A stretch of DNA of 64,000 nt from Bacillota bacterium. GTDB lineage: Bacteria > Bacillota > Clostridia > Lachnospirales > Lachnospiraceae. The translations under genes and the position numbers were made by a program. Under the pieces are notes generated by a model that saw only the letters and a program-made list of their open reading frames with translations, did not search any database and was not told where the DNA came from. Positions 27,100 through 34,607 of the stretch are shown one piece after another. Each line of letters begins with the position of its first letter. The stretch's first letter is position 1. The stretch covers positions 248,001-312,000 of the forward strand of contig JAEWQV010000010.1 in assembly GCA_023399055.1 (NCBI GenBank). Direction: 5' to 3'.

Positions 27100-28695
27100 A
27101 TGCATCGAACCAATAAAATCTTAAAATCAGTAATTATATTACTAGCAGCCCTATTTGTATTATTCTTACTCTATCTATTTTACTTGGCAATCCATCTTAA
27201 AGTATATTTGCCTGATACTCCATTGACTGTAAAGGAACTTTCCTCCCAGCAAAAGGAAGAGGATTTTAATGCGCTTACAAAATACGTGGCAGATATATAT
27301 CCCTTTAACGATGCCTTAGTGAGTACAAAGCAACTAAAGGATATAAATTCACTCGCTAATGAGTATATTAACAGAGCAAAACTTTCGACTAACAACCAAG
27401 AGTTTCTTCAAGTATTCATTGAATACACCGAACTATTAAGACAGGCTGGCCATGGAGGCATTGTCTTCCCAGCTTACGACCTTTATTCCAGTTACACCTT
27501 AGATATACCAAAAGATGCATATTTAAAGAGTGACTACTGGAAAAACAAACTATCAAAATTGAATTTATACTATCATTCTGATATTGATATTACATATATT
27601 AATGGTTCCTATGTTGTCAAAACCGCCTATACCTTAGGTGATATCACTTTACCAGTAAATTCAGTTCTAACCTCCGTAAATCATCAACCCGTAGATGAAT
27701 ATGTGAAAACCTTACAGGATATTACCCCTCTTCGTTTTGACGAAGAAAATAACAAGGTGTATAGCTATCCTATTTTTATGAAAGATCCAGGCAGTAAGGA
27801 AAATGGATGGCATGCAGAATTCACCCTGCCAGACGGTAATTCTATGCAAATACTACTTCCTAAAATACTCGGTTTCCAGCCAGCGGAAATTTCAAAATTA
27901 TATCCGTCAGGCAATATATTTTCTGCAACTTTAGATGAATCTGTTGGATATATTAAAATAAACTCCTTTGAGCAGCAGTTTATTAATTCTGACCAAATCA
28001 AAATGCAGGAGTACTTTCAGAATAATCCTAATTTAGATAAATTAATTCTTGATTTGCGAGGCAATATTGGAGGAGAACCTGCCTATTGGATGGAGTTGTT
28101 AACGCGACCATTCCTTAAGGAAGCTGTAGAATATTCTCAAATCACCGCGGTAAGAAAGACTTTCTTTAAGACCTTCGGGTTGCGATATCCTGCCTATCGT
28201 ATTATTTTTAGTAATGATTTGTTAGATAAAAAAGCCAACCATATAACTAATATTCGTAAGATAGCTCTTGCAGGGTATTCGGCTAAGAGTTGGAACGTAT
28301 ATGAAATCACAAAAAGATTTACCCCTAAAAACTCCTACTCCTTTGATGGCCAGCTTTATCTCTTAACTGATAATGATACGTTATCAGCTGCGGATTCCTA
28401 TGTCACTGCTGTAAGGGAACTTAACCTGGGTACCGTAGTTGGAACAAAAACCTTAGGCTGGGGAAATATTTTTATAAGTCCAATGACTTTTGCACTACCC
28501 AACAGCGGATTAATGTTTCGTATGGATGTTGAAGCAGCGTTTAATGTTGACGGCCGAGAAACCTCCATTTATGGAACAAATCCTGATATAATGTTAAGTG
28601 TCGGATATCCAACAACCTATCCGCAAAGCTACAGTAAAAATGTATTATTGGAAGAGGAATGGATTAAATGGTGTATGCAACAGGATAAACATTAA
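27100..28695 (+). CDS. Membrane-anchored S41-family (tail-specific-like) peptidase
   Basis: 531 residues. A basic start and one hydrophobic helix (about 9-34) anchor the protein with its bulk outside. The C-terminal half has the S41 core: LDKLILDLRGNIGGEPAYW (about 310-328) and the nucleophile region YLLTDNDTLSAADSYV (about 420-435), where Ser in TLSAAD is the expected catalytic residue, followed by GTVVGTKTLGWG, the region that usually holds the general-base Lys. No clear PDZ domain was seen. It stands alone, divergent from the sensor kinase, with AAGGGAG before the ATG. Substrate unknown. Confidence 0.82.
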   Translation: MHRTNKILKSVIILLAALFVLFLLYLFYLAIHLKVYLPDTPLTVKELSSQQKEEDFNALTKYVADIYPFNDALVSTKQLKDINSLANEYINRAKLSTNNQEFLQVFIEYTELLRQAGHGGIVFPAYDLYSSYTLDIPKDAYLKSDYWKNKLSKLNLYYHSDIDITYINGSYVVKTAYTLGDITLPVNSVLTSVNHQPVDEYVKTLQDITPLRFDEENNKVYSYPIFMKDPGSKENGWHAEFTLPDGNSMQILLPKILGFQPAEISKLYPSGNIFSATLDESVGYIKINSFEQQFINSDQIKMQEYFQNNPNLDKLILDLRGNIGGEPAYWMELLTRPFLKEAVEYSQITAVRKTFFKTFGLRYPAYRIIFSNDLLDKKANHITNIRKIALAGYSAKSWNVYEITKRFTPKNSYSFDGQLYLLTDNDTLSAADSYVTAVRELNLGTVVGTKTLGWGNIFISPMTFALPNSGLMFRMDVEAAFNVDGRETSIYGTNPDIMLSVGYPTTYPQSYSKNVLLEEEWIKWCMQQDKH

Positions 28696-28775
28696 ATGTT
28701 TATAAATCACTATAAACGAATACAATAATTACTATATTCCTTACTTAACGGTTACGCTATAATTTAGATACCATT

Positions 28776-28901
28776 TACAACAACGGATGATAAACATGCT
28801 GATGGCAATGTTACTGATCTATCTGCAGTATATTAGACAAAAGCTACACTTGGAATATTAAAACAATTACAGTTACTTTTGATTCCTCTCCTGCAGAGTA
28901 A
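28776..28901 (+). pseudogene. Probable remnant of a secreted protein's C-terminus
   Basis: Two short frames abut. One reads TTDDKHADGNVTDLSAVY and then hits TAG; the other, shifted in frame from 28836, reads DKSYTWNIKTITVTFDSSPAE and then stops at TAA. Composition is like extracellular beta-rich domains. There is no start codon or ribosome site. It looks like the decayed end of a gene, but could be chance. Confidence 0.3.
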
Positions 28902-28960
28902 TCAAATTAAAAAATCAACTTACTATCTACCTTCTTACAGATTAGTCATATACTCTCTTG

Positions 28961-29003
28961 AAAATCAGAGCCATATCCGATAGGGTATGGCTCTGATTTT
29001 GTA
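28961..29003. terminator. Strong hairpin terminator downstream of the S41 peptidase region
   Basis: Arms AAAATCAGAGCCATATCC and GGTATGGCTCTGATTTT pair over 17 bases with one bulge and a 5-base loop, flanked by A and T runs. It is 265 bases after the peptidase stop, so it may belong to the lost gene in between. Confidence 0.75.
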
Positions 29004-29028
29004 TCAATTTTAACATTTTTTTTATGAC

Positions 29029-29047
29029 TTTAGACATGTTGTCTAAA
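29029..29047. promoter_or_regulatory. Perfect palindrome upstream of superoxide dismutase
   Basis: TTTAGACA and TGTCTAAA form perfect 8-bp arms around TGT, 186 bases before the sod start. Its shape recalls operators of DtxR/MntR-type metal-dependent repressors. The protein that binds it is not in the window. Confidence 0.5.
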
Positions 29048-29232
29048 ATATATTGCTTATATCCGAATCAATTATAGTTATTTATTGTTAATTTAATATT
29101 TAATTTTAAATTGTGAGTTTACTCTTGTATTTTTCCATTTATTGTGCAATAATAACATCAGAAGTATAGATGCTATTTAAAGCATATTATCTTATAAATT
29201 TTGAAAAATATTTTTTAAAGGAGATAAACATT

Positions 29233-29853
29233 ATGTTTAAACAAGTAGAATTAAATTATAATTTTGATGCACTGGAGCCCCATATTGATGAATTAACCAT
29301 GGTTACACATTATTCAAAGCATCACGCTGCTTATACAACCAATTTAAATGCGGCACTTGAAAAATTACCGGAACTAGCTGACTCCTCCATTGAAGATATC
29401 TTTACACATCTTTCAGATATTAAAGATGAGGCTCAAAGAAATGCCGTAAAGAATAACGGCGGTGGATTTTATAATCATAACCTATACTTTGATACTCTTA
29501 CACCTGGTGGAAGCAGCGCACCTTCTGGTGATTTGGCAAAACAAATTGGACACACCTTCGGTGATCTTGCATCTTTAAAAGAAAAATTAACTACTGCTGC
29601 TGTAACAAGATTTGGTTCCGGTTGGGCGTGGCTATCCGCTAATAAAAACGGAGAATTAAAAGTTTCCTCCAGCCCTAATCAGGACAACCCTATTATGGAA
29701 AGTAATGGAGAATGGTTTCCAATCCTTGGTGTTGATGTTTGGGAACATGCTTATTATCTCAAATACAAGAATTTACGTGCAGATCATGTGAAAGCATTTC
29801 TTGATATTATTAACTGGGATGTTGTAGCAAAGTATTATGCTAATGTGAAATAA
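29233..29853 (+). CDS. Superoxide dismutase, Fe/Mn family
   Basis: Converts superoxide to oxygen and hydrogen peroxide, protecting an anaerobe during air exposure. 206 residues; the metal ligands appear as His in THYSKHHAAY (about residue 27), His in NNGGGFYNHNLYFDTL (about 79) and Asp/His in GVDVWEHAYYLKYKN (about 167 and 171). GSGWAWL is the other family signature. The true start is ATG 29233, after AAAGGAG with 8-9 base spacing; an open frame extends upstream without a site. Sequence does not settle Fe versus Mn. A palindromic candidate operator lies upstream and a terminator follows. Confidence 0.95.
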   Translation: MFKQVELNYNFDALEPHIDELTMVTHYSKHHAAYTTNLNAALEKLPELADSSIEDIFTHLSDIKDEAQRNAVKNNGGGFYNHNLYFDTLTPGGSSAPSGDLAKQIGHTFGDLASLKEKLTTAAVTRFGSGWAWLSANKNGELKVSSSPNQDNPIMESNGEWFPILGVDVWEHAYYLKYKNLRADHVKAFLDIINWDVVAKYYANVK

Positions 29854-29881
29854 TCTTACTAAAATAGCTTTAACAGAACTG

Positions 29882-29934
29882 AAAAGGAGTACCCTCACAA
29901 TAACAAAGGCGTTATGTGAGAGGTACTCCTTTTT
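29882..29934 (+). terminator. Rho-independent terminator of superoxide dismutase
   Basis: Long interrupted stem (AAAAGGAGTACC ... GGTACTCCTTTTT, inner CTCACA/TGTGAG and TAAC/GTTA) ending in a T-run, 29 bases after the stop. Confidence 0.85.
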
Positions 29935-29936
29935 GG

Positions 29937-29971
29937 TTCATGACAAGTAAAATGACTTGTGGTTTCATCTT
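29937..29971 (+). repeat. 35-bp palindromic repeat, copy 1
   Basis: Contains ACAAGT and ACTTGT as inverted arms. The reverse complement of 32064-32098 matches it at 32 of 35 positions. It lies directly after a terminator; copy 2 lies next to one as well. Confidence 0.75.
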
Positions 29972-30024
29972 ATATCTAAAGCAATAAGCATTACCATTAT
30001 TTAGTAATTATAGTTAGTAATATA

Positions 30025-30069
30025 TTGACATTTATTACGTTTAATGATATATTACAGTAAACGTAATAA
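30025..30069 (+). promoter_or_regulatory. padR promoter with overlapping operator
   Basis: TTGACA at 30025-30030 and TATATT at 30048-30053 are separated by an ideal 17 bases. A perfect 12-bp inverted repeat, TTATTACGTTTA (30032-30043) and TAAACGTAATAA (30058-30069), places one half in the spacer and the other over the transcription start. This is the expected layout for autorepression by the PadR protein encoded just downstream. Confidence 0.8.
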
Positions 30070-30075
30070 TTAGGA

Positions 30076-30411
30076 GTGATATCTATAAGAGAGTATATAA
30101 AAGGTGGTGCACTCACTGAAACAACCTTCCTTGTATTATTAGCGGTGTATCAACCAAGCCATGGTTATGGTATTATGCAGTTTATTGAAAAGAAAACAAA
30201 TGGACGAGTTGTGTTAGGTGCTGGTACCTTATATGGTGCGATCAATACCTTAGTTAAGAAAAAGTGGATTATTCCCGCTGATAATGCAGCTGACAGTAAA
30301 AAAACCCAATATGTAATAACAGGTATTGGGAAGGAGAAAGTAACGGAAGAATTAAAACGTCTCGGTGAAGTTATGGATTTAGCCTCCGCTATTATAGAAA
30401 GGGGAATGTAA
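30076..30411 (+). CDS. PadR-family transcriptional regulator
   Basis: Winged-helix repressor of about 110 residues: KGGALTETTFLVLLAVYQPSHGYGIMQFIEKKTNGRVVLGAGTLYGAINTLVKKKWI is the typical PadR DNA-binding core, followed by a wing and a C-terminal dimer helix. No ATG is available. The frame opens with GTG at 30076, whose site AGGAG overlaps it, while an ATA codon at 30085 sits 8 bases from AGGAG and could be the actual, non-canonical start. It is cotranscribed with a DUF2812 gene 5 bases downstream, a common pairing in Firmicutes, and is preceded by its own operator. Confidence 0.92.
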   Translation: MISIREYIKGGALTETTFLVLLAVYQPSHGYGIMQFIEKKTNGRVVLGAGTLYGAINTLVKKKWIIPADNAADSKKTQYVITGIGKEKVTEELKRLGEVMDLASAIIERGM

Positions 30412-30415
30412 AAGA

Positions 30416-31045
30416 ATGAATAAGATTGTTTTTCGCTATTTTTTTGATTTTATGGATGGACAGCAAAATTGGTTGAACCGCATGGCAGAGCAAGGTTACC
30501 GTTTAAAGAAATGTGGCAGAATGATTTATAGTTTTGATATATGTAATCCCAGAGAATATGAATATGCGGTAGAGTATGTTGGAGATAAGAACTATTTCGA
30601 TGCTAAGAAATACCGCCAGTTTCTAGAAGATATGAGTTTTCGAACTTTTACAAAAAATATAAATTTAAATTTTTCATATGGAAAGGTAAAATGGAAACCT
30701 TATGCTAAGGGGTTGGGACAAATTAGTACCTCTCCTGGCGGTTATAACAAAGAGCTTTTAATATTGGAAAAAAAGAGAGATGGAAATCCATTTAATCTGC
30801 ACACTGACCTTCACGATAAATTGGATCTTTATAAGTCAGTGAAGCGAGCTTATATTTTTGCAGTGTTTATTTTAGTCGGGTTAATAATCATGACCTTCCT
30901 TCCAAATATATCCTCCCTATCCATAGCTATGATGTGGCTGCTTAGAGCATTTATGATAACGGTAGTTATTCTATTTGCTATTCCTACAATTAAATATTCC
31001 TCGTTAGTCAGTCAATTAAAGAGGGAAGATAGAGTTTATGAATAG
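30416..31045 (+). CDS. DUF2812 membrane protein, partner of PadR
   Basis: 209 residues. The N-terminal domain (about 5-120; WLNRMAEQGYRLKKCG and YEYAVEYVGDKNYF) matches my knowledge of DUF2812; two membrane helices follow at about 143-162 and 169-191. AAAGGGG precedes the ATG. The function of the family is not known. Its steady association with PadR suggests that it is the effector of, or is controlled by, that regulator, possibly in envelope stress or antimicrobial response. That last point is inference only. Confidence 0.85.
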   Translation: MNKIVFRYFFDFMDGQQNWLNRMAEQGYRLKKCGRMIYSFDICNPREYEYAVEYVGDKNYFDAKKYRQFLEDMSFRTFTKNINLNFSYGKVKWKPYAKGLGQISTSPGGYNKELLILEKKRDGNPFNLHTDLHDKLDLYKSVKRAYIFAVFILVGLIIMTFLPNISSLSIAMMWLLRAFMITVVILFAIPTIKYSSLVSQLKREDRVYE

Positions 31046-31103
31046 CAATAGCTCAACAACATCTATATAAACATGAATCATATATTTTAATTTACCAATC
31101 TCA

Positions 31104-31137
31104 AAAAGCCGTAGAAGTTCAAAATCCTACGGCTTTT
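31104..31137. terminator. Bidirectional terminator
   Basis: Perfect 11-bp arms AAAAGCCGTAG / CTACGGCTTTT around a 12-base loop, between the convergent DUF2812 and starch-binding-like genes. A-run and T-run on either side suit both directions. Confidence 0.85.
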
Positions 31138-31209
31138 CAATATAAGTTACATAACAATTTCTCTTATTATATGCTCTTATTATATGTATTGTATCACGTT
31201 CTACATTTA

Positions 31210-31803
31210 TTATTTAGTTCTGTTTTTCTTAACAGCTATGTAACCTGCACCTGATAATCCAGCAAGACCCATATATAAATACATGAAGTCAGTAACGCCG
31301 GTCTTAGGAACATCAGTTGTAGCTTCTTCTGTTATAGCTTCTTCTGTTGTCTCTTCAGTTGCAGAATCAACAGCAGTTGTATCTTCAACAACAGCTTCCT
31401 CGGTAACCTCTGCAGCTGCATAGCCTTCTGGCGCTTCATAAACTACTTCAGCGTTGTCAGCAGTAACAGTAATCCAAACTTCTTTTGCTTCAACTGGAAG
31501 ATTAAGTGTTTGTTTTCCAGCACCATTATCATTGATGATAACACAATTAGCCCAGGTAGGAATGGAATAAGAGAACCAGCCATCTTTGCCTTCCTCTGCT
31601 ACTAACTGTTGTCCTGGCCATGCCTCAAATACATTTACTAAATCAGGATCTGACCATGCCCATATAGCTGGTGTTCCCCAATCACTTGCAACATTTGCAT
31701 GTACAGTAAATGTTTCTTCTGCAAATGCAGGAACGCTTAATACAAAGCTCATCACCATTGCTAATACTACTACCCCAACTAATTTCTTTTTCATTTTGCT
31801 CAT
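31210..31803 (-). CDS. Small secreted starch-binding-like protein with sortase-type tail
   Basis: 197 residues from ATG 31803 (AGGAG, 7-base spacing). A signal peptide ends near VPAFA. A domain of about 85 residues resembles carbohydrate-binding module family 26, with aromatic-rich runs such as WGTPAIWAWSDPD, FEAWPGQQL and WFSYSIPTWANCVIINDNG. A Thr/Glu-rich linker (about 120-165), a VPKTG sortase-like motif, a hydrophobic helix and a basic tail follow. There is no catalytic domain. It probably displays a starch- or glucan-binding module on the cell wall. Two identical palindromes in its leader suggest LacI-type repression. The CBM assignment is by pattern and moderate. Confidence 0.8.
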   Translation of the reverse strand: MSKMKKKLVGVVVLAMVMSFVLSVPAFAEETFTVHANVASDWGTPAIWAWSDPDLVNVFEAWPGQQLVAEEGKDGWFSYSIPTWANCVIINDNGAGKQTLNLPVEAKEVWITVTADNAEVVYEAPEGYAAAEVTEEAVVEDTTAVDSATEETTEEAITEEATTDVPKTGVTDFMYLYMGLAGLSGAGYIAVKKNRTK

Positions 31804-31879
31804 ACCTTTTCTCCTTTCAAAATTGAACATATTCATCCATTTATATTCCAAAATGGATTGTATAGAGATTTAAATATAC

Positions 31880-31991
31880 TTAATCGATTAATGTAATACT
31901 TTCCCCTTAATAATAAACACTTTTACACTTATTATTAAAAAATATGTTAATCGATTAACTATAATTATATACTATTTTATTCCATTGTCAA
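31880..31991 (-). promoter_or_regulatory. Promoter with two LacI-type palindromes
   Basis: On the minus strand TTGACA (31986-31991), 16 bases, TATAAT (31964-31969). Four bases beyond the -10 lies the palindrome GTTAATCGATTAAC (31946-31959) covering the start site. A second TTAATCGATTAA (31880-31891) is centred 67 bp away in the leader. A 10-bp inverted repeat TTAATAATAA/TTATTATTAA (31907-31938) lies between. Paired operators suggest DNA looping by a repressor not encoded here. Confidence 0.75.
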
Positions 31992-32063
31992 GGATATGAT
32001 TTTCAGTTTAAATAATTTTCATGAAACTTAAGTATTCCATATCATAGGTAAAATATAATTAAC

Positions 32064-32098
32064 AAGATGAAACGACAAGTCGTTTCACTTGTCATGAA
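32064..32098 (-). repeat. 35-bp palindromic repeat, copy 2 (inverted)
   Basis: Reverse-complement copy of 29937-29971 with three differences. Contains GAAACGAC-AA-GTCGTTTC as an additional small palindrome. It is next to the HIT-gene terminator. Confidence 0.75.
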
Positions 32099-32108
32099 TT
32101 AAAAAATA

Positions 32109-32142
32109 CCTATAAACAAATTTGCAGGCATTTGTTTATAGG
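32109..32142 (-). terminator. Terminator of the HIT gene
   Basis: Perfect 13-bp arms CCTATAAACAAAT / ATTTGTTTATAGG, with a U-run on the minus strand (A-run at 32101-32106), 78 bases after the HIT stop. Confidence 0.75.
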
Positions 32143-32219
32143 CATTTATTAATATATAAAGGCTCTGTCATATCAACATTAAGCTCTGTCACAACTTGCG
32201 GCTATTATTTATTAATTGG

Positions 32220-32564
32220 TTAATCAGTAGCTGAATCATAAATAACATGACAATGCAGGTGTTTCATCTGTTGGAATGCACCTAAATACATTTCTACTTT
32301 ACATGCACCCTTTAAACTAATGACTTCTTGTGATGCAGTTTTAATAACCGATAAAATCTCTAATTTAAGTTCATCATCTTCAACATCCATATCGAAAATG
32401 GTAGGAATATGACGTTTTGTTATTACAATAATATGCACTTCAGCAAATGGTATAGCTGAATGAAAAGCAATCACATTATCAGACTCATAAATAATTTTAA
32501 GTTGGTCACGTTGTGTTGGTAAGTTATTTGCCAGTTTACAAAATTCACATTCATGTTCCTGCAT
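32220..32564 (-). CDS. HIT-family (histidine triad) protein
   Basis: Small nucleotide phosphoramidase/hydrolase-like protein of 114 residues. It starts with a CEFCKLANNLP zinc-type motif, has the family core IIYESDNVIAFHSAIPFAEVHIIVITKRHIPTIFD, and ends shortly after the triad in KHLHCHVIYD. A second Cys-Cys or His zinc pair cannot be assigned. The C-terminus stops soon after the triad, shorter than many HIT proteins, but all three histidines remain. It lies 33 bases after an unknown gene on the same strand. Confidence 0.88.
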   Translation of the reverse strand: MQEHECEFCKLANNLPTQRDQLKIIYESDNVIAFHSAIPFAEVHIIVITKRHIPTIFDMDVEDDELKLEILSVIKTASQEVISLKGACKVEMYLGAFQQMKHLHCHVIYDSATD

Positions 32565-32597
32565 ATTATTACCCCCATTAAATTAGATGTTTTACCT

Positions 32598-33209
32598 TTA
32601 ATTATACCTCTCTACTAACCTATTAATTTTCTCTTCTGCAAAAGCAACGAGTTCGTTGTTACAAGTAACACTAATCTTTTGTAAAATATGGTTAACATAA
32701 AAACCAAATCCAAACAGTTGGTTCAGCTCCTCATACTCTCCACGAACCTCATGAAACTTCTTGAACAAATCTTCTGCTCCCATAGGTTGATAGATTACAT
32801 AGCAGAAATGATTGTAGGTGTTAACTATTTCTTCAACCTTTTTAAATTCTCCTTCTGATACCCGTATACCTATTTGATAAGTATTCACCTTATCCGATTT
32901 TTTAATGGCAAATCCAAATACCAGCATATCATTGTTCTTTTTTATTACAATTTCCTCATATTGTGCTTCTTTGCTATCAAGTTCGTTTTTGATCTGTTCA
33001 ACAACAGCATCTACATTAATCTTTTCCTCGCTATAAAACATATTCGTATTGACTAACACAAATATATCTTTATTTAAATTGAACTCTTGAATAAAAGCTG
33101 AAATAAAATCATTCTCTTTTTTTAATTTACTGTAATCTATATAAATGGCTACCTTATCCTGATTCACTACCTTTTTTACATCCAACTTTTTTCTATTAAA
33201 TACTCCCAT
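32598..33209 (-). CDS. Hypothetical protein, 203 residues
   Basis: I do not recognise this family. It is a soluble, Lys/Glu-rich protein without signal peptide or membrane helix, of mixed alpha/beta appearance (alternating runs such as KVAIYIDYSKL and IFVLVNTNMF), with two Cys (about 148 and 189). A GAGGAAGG site precedes the ATG at 33209. Convergence with nothing and close spacing to the HIT gene (33 bases) suggest cotranscription. Nothing in the context fixes its role. Confidence 0.7.
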   Translation of the reverse strand: MGVFNRKKLDVKKVVNQDKVAIYIDYSKLKKENDFISAFIQEFNLNKDIFVLVNTNMFYSEEKINVDAVVEQIKNELDSKEAQYEEIVIKKNNDMLVFGFAIKKSDKVNTYQIGIRVSEGEFKKVEEIVNTYNHFCYVIYQPMGAEDLFKKFHEVRGEYEELNQLFGFGFYVNHILQKISVTCNNELVAFAEEKINRLVERYN

Positions 33210-33364
33210 GAAGTACCTTCCTCTCAGTTTTGTATCGGACTACCTAATATGTATTGTATACATTTCGTGTAATTATATCAAGGCTGATTAAACTGAATGA
33301 GTATTATTTAATCTATTGTAATTAATAATTATATCGATTTAACAAACAGACCTTCTATAAACGC

Positions 33365-33405
33365 AAAGAGTACTGCCCCCTTGGATAAGGATTGCAGTAC
33401 TCTTT
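33365..33405 (-). terminator. Hairpin after the monosaccharide permease
   Basis: Perfect 12-bp arms AAAGAGTACTGC / GCAGTACTCTTT around 17 bases, 33 bases after the permease stop. The minus-strand tail is only moderately U-rich. Confidence 0.7.
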
Positions 33406-33437
33406 TAAATCATCTTTACAAAATATTATTGTAATTA

Positions 33438-34607
33438 TTATTTTGATTTTGATTTGGAATATACGTCAAAGGCAACTGCAGATAGTAATACAAAACCTTT
33501 AATGGTCTGCTGCCAGTCAATACTGATACCCATAATTGACATACCATTATTTAAGACACCCATTAACAAACCACCAACCATTGCTCCGACAATTGTACCA
33601 ACACCACCGGAGGTAGATGCACCACCGATAAAGCAGGCAGCTATTGCATCCAGCTCAAAATTCACACCGGCTTTTGGTGTTGCAGAATTAAGTCTTCCAG
33701 TGAAGATAATACCTGCAAGTGCAGCCATAACACCCATGTTAGCATATACCCAGAACATTACTTTCTTTGTATTTACACCGGACAATTGAGCTGCTTTTGC
33801 ATTACCACCAAAGGCATAGATATGTCTTCCGGGGATTGTTTTCATTGTTATAAAGGAATAAATTAATACTAATACAATAACAATAACCAAAACCATTGGA
33901 ATACCTTTATAAGAAGATAGTGAATATGTAAATGCATTAATCACTACCACGATACCAACTACCTGTGGGATAAACACTGCATATGGACTTACTTCAAAAC
34001 CATATCTTTTCTTATTTTTTCTACTGCTTAGTTCCTTAATTATATATAGTACAGATGCTACAACACCCAATAAAATAGCTAATAGATTATGCCCACCTAC
34101 ATTACCCATGCTAGGAAGAAACCCCGAAGCTAAAAAGGTATACCCTGCTGGTAGGGGTGCTAAGCTTGTACCTTGAAGCACAACCAGGGTTAGTCCTCTA
34201 AAGATTAACATACCTGCCAGTGTAGCTATAAAAGCCGGAACTCCAACATATGCAATCCAAAAGCCTTGCCAGCATCCAATTAAGAGCCCCAGCAACAGTG
34301 ATACAATAATTGTTGGTAGTACTGGCACATTCCATTTCAGCATCATAATTGCTGAAATAGCACCAACAAAGCCTGCTACGGAACCAACCGACAGGTCTAC
34401 ATTACCACCAGTCAAAATACATAAAAGCATACCAATAGCTAAAATTAAAATGTATGCGTTCTGTGAAATTAAGTTTGAGACATTCAATGGTTTTAGTAAT
34501 ACACCATTGGTCGTAACCTGAAATAGTACTATAACAATTACCAATGCAATAACCATTACATATTGGCGAATATTCCCCTTTAACAAGGTACCTACCTTAT
34601 TATTCAT
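33438..34607 (-). CDS. Monosaccharide ABC transporter permease (MglC/XylH/GguB type)
   Basis: Membrane component of a CUT2-type sugar importer, 389 residues with about ten helices and the family runs LTGGNVDLSVGSVAGF (about 64-79) and FIGGASTSGGVGTIVGAMVGGLLMGVLNNGMS near 330-360. It is longer than ribose-type permeases, like the XylH/GguB group. Its ATG lies inside the last codons of the ATPase gene (8-base overlap). It forms an importer with the ATPase and lipoprotein upstream. Which pentose or hexose is carried is not clear from sequence. Confidence 0.93.
   Translation of the reverse strand: MNNKVGTLLKGNIRQYVMVIALVIVIVLFQVTTNGVLLKPLNVSNLISQNAYILILAIGMLLCILTGGNVDLSVGSVAGFVGAISAIMMLKWNVPVLPTIIVSLLLGLLIGCWQGFWIAYVGVPAFIATLAGMLIFRGLTLVVLQGTSLAPLPAGYTFLASGFLPSMGNVGGHNLLAILLGVVASVLYIIKELSSRKNKKRYGFEVSPYAVFIPQVVGIVVVINAFTYSLSSYKGIPMVLVIVIVLVLIYSFITMKTIPGRHIYAFGGNAKAAQLSGVNTKKVMFWVYANMGVMAALAGIIFTGRLNSATPKAGVNFELDAIAACFIGGASTSGGVGTIVGAMVGGLLMGVLNNGMSIMGISIDWQQTIKGFVLLSAVAFDVYSKSKSK

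Noticed and set aside
29170..29232. N-terminal extension of superoxide dismutase
   Set aside because: An in-frame ATG exists at 29170, but it lacks a site and would add residues absent from the family; ATG 29233 follows AAAGGAG.
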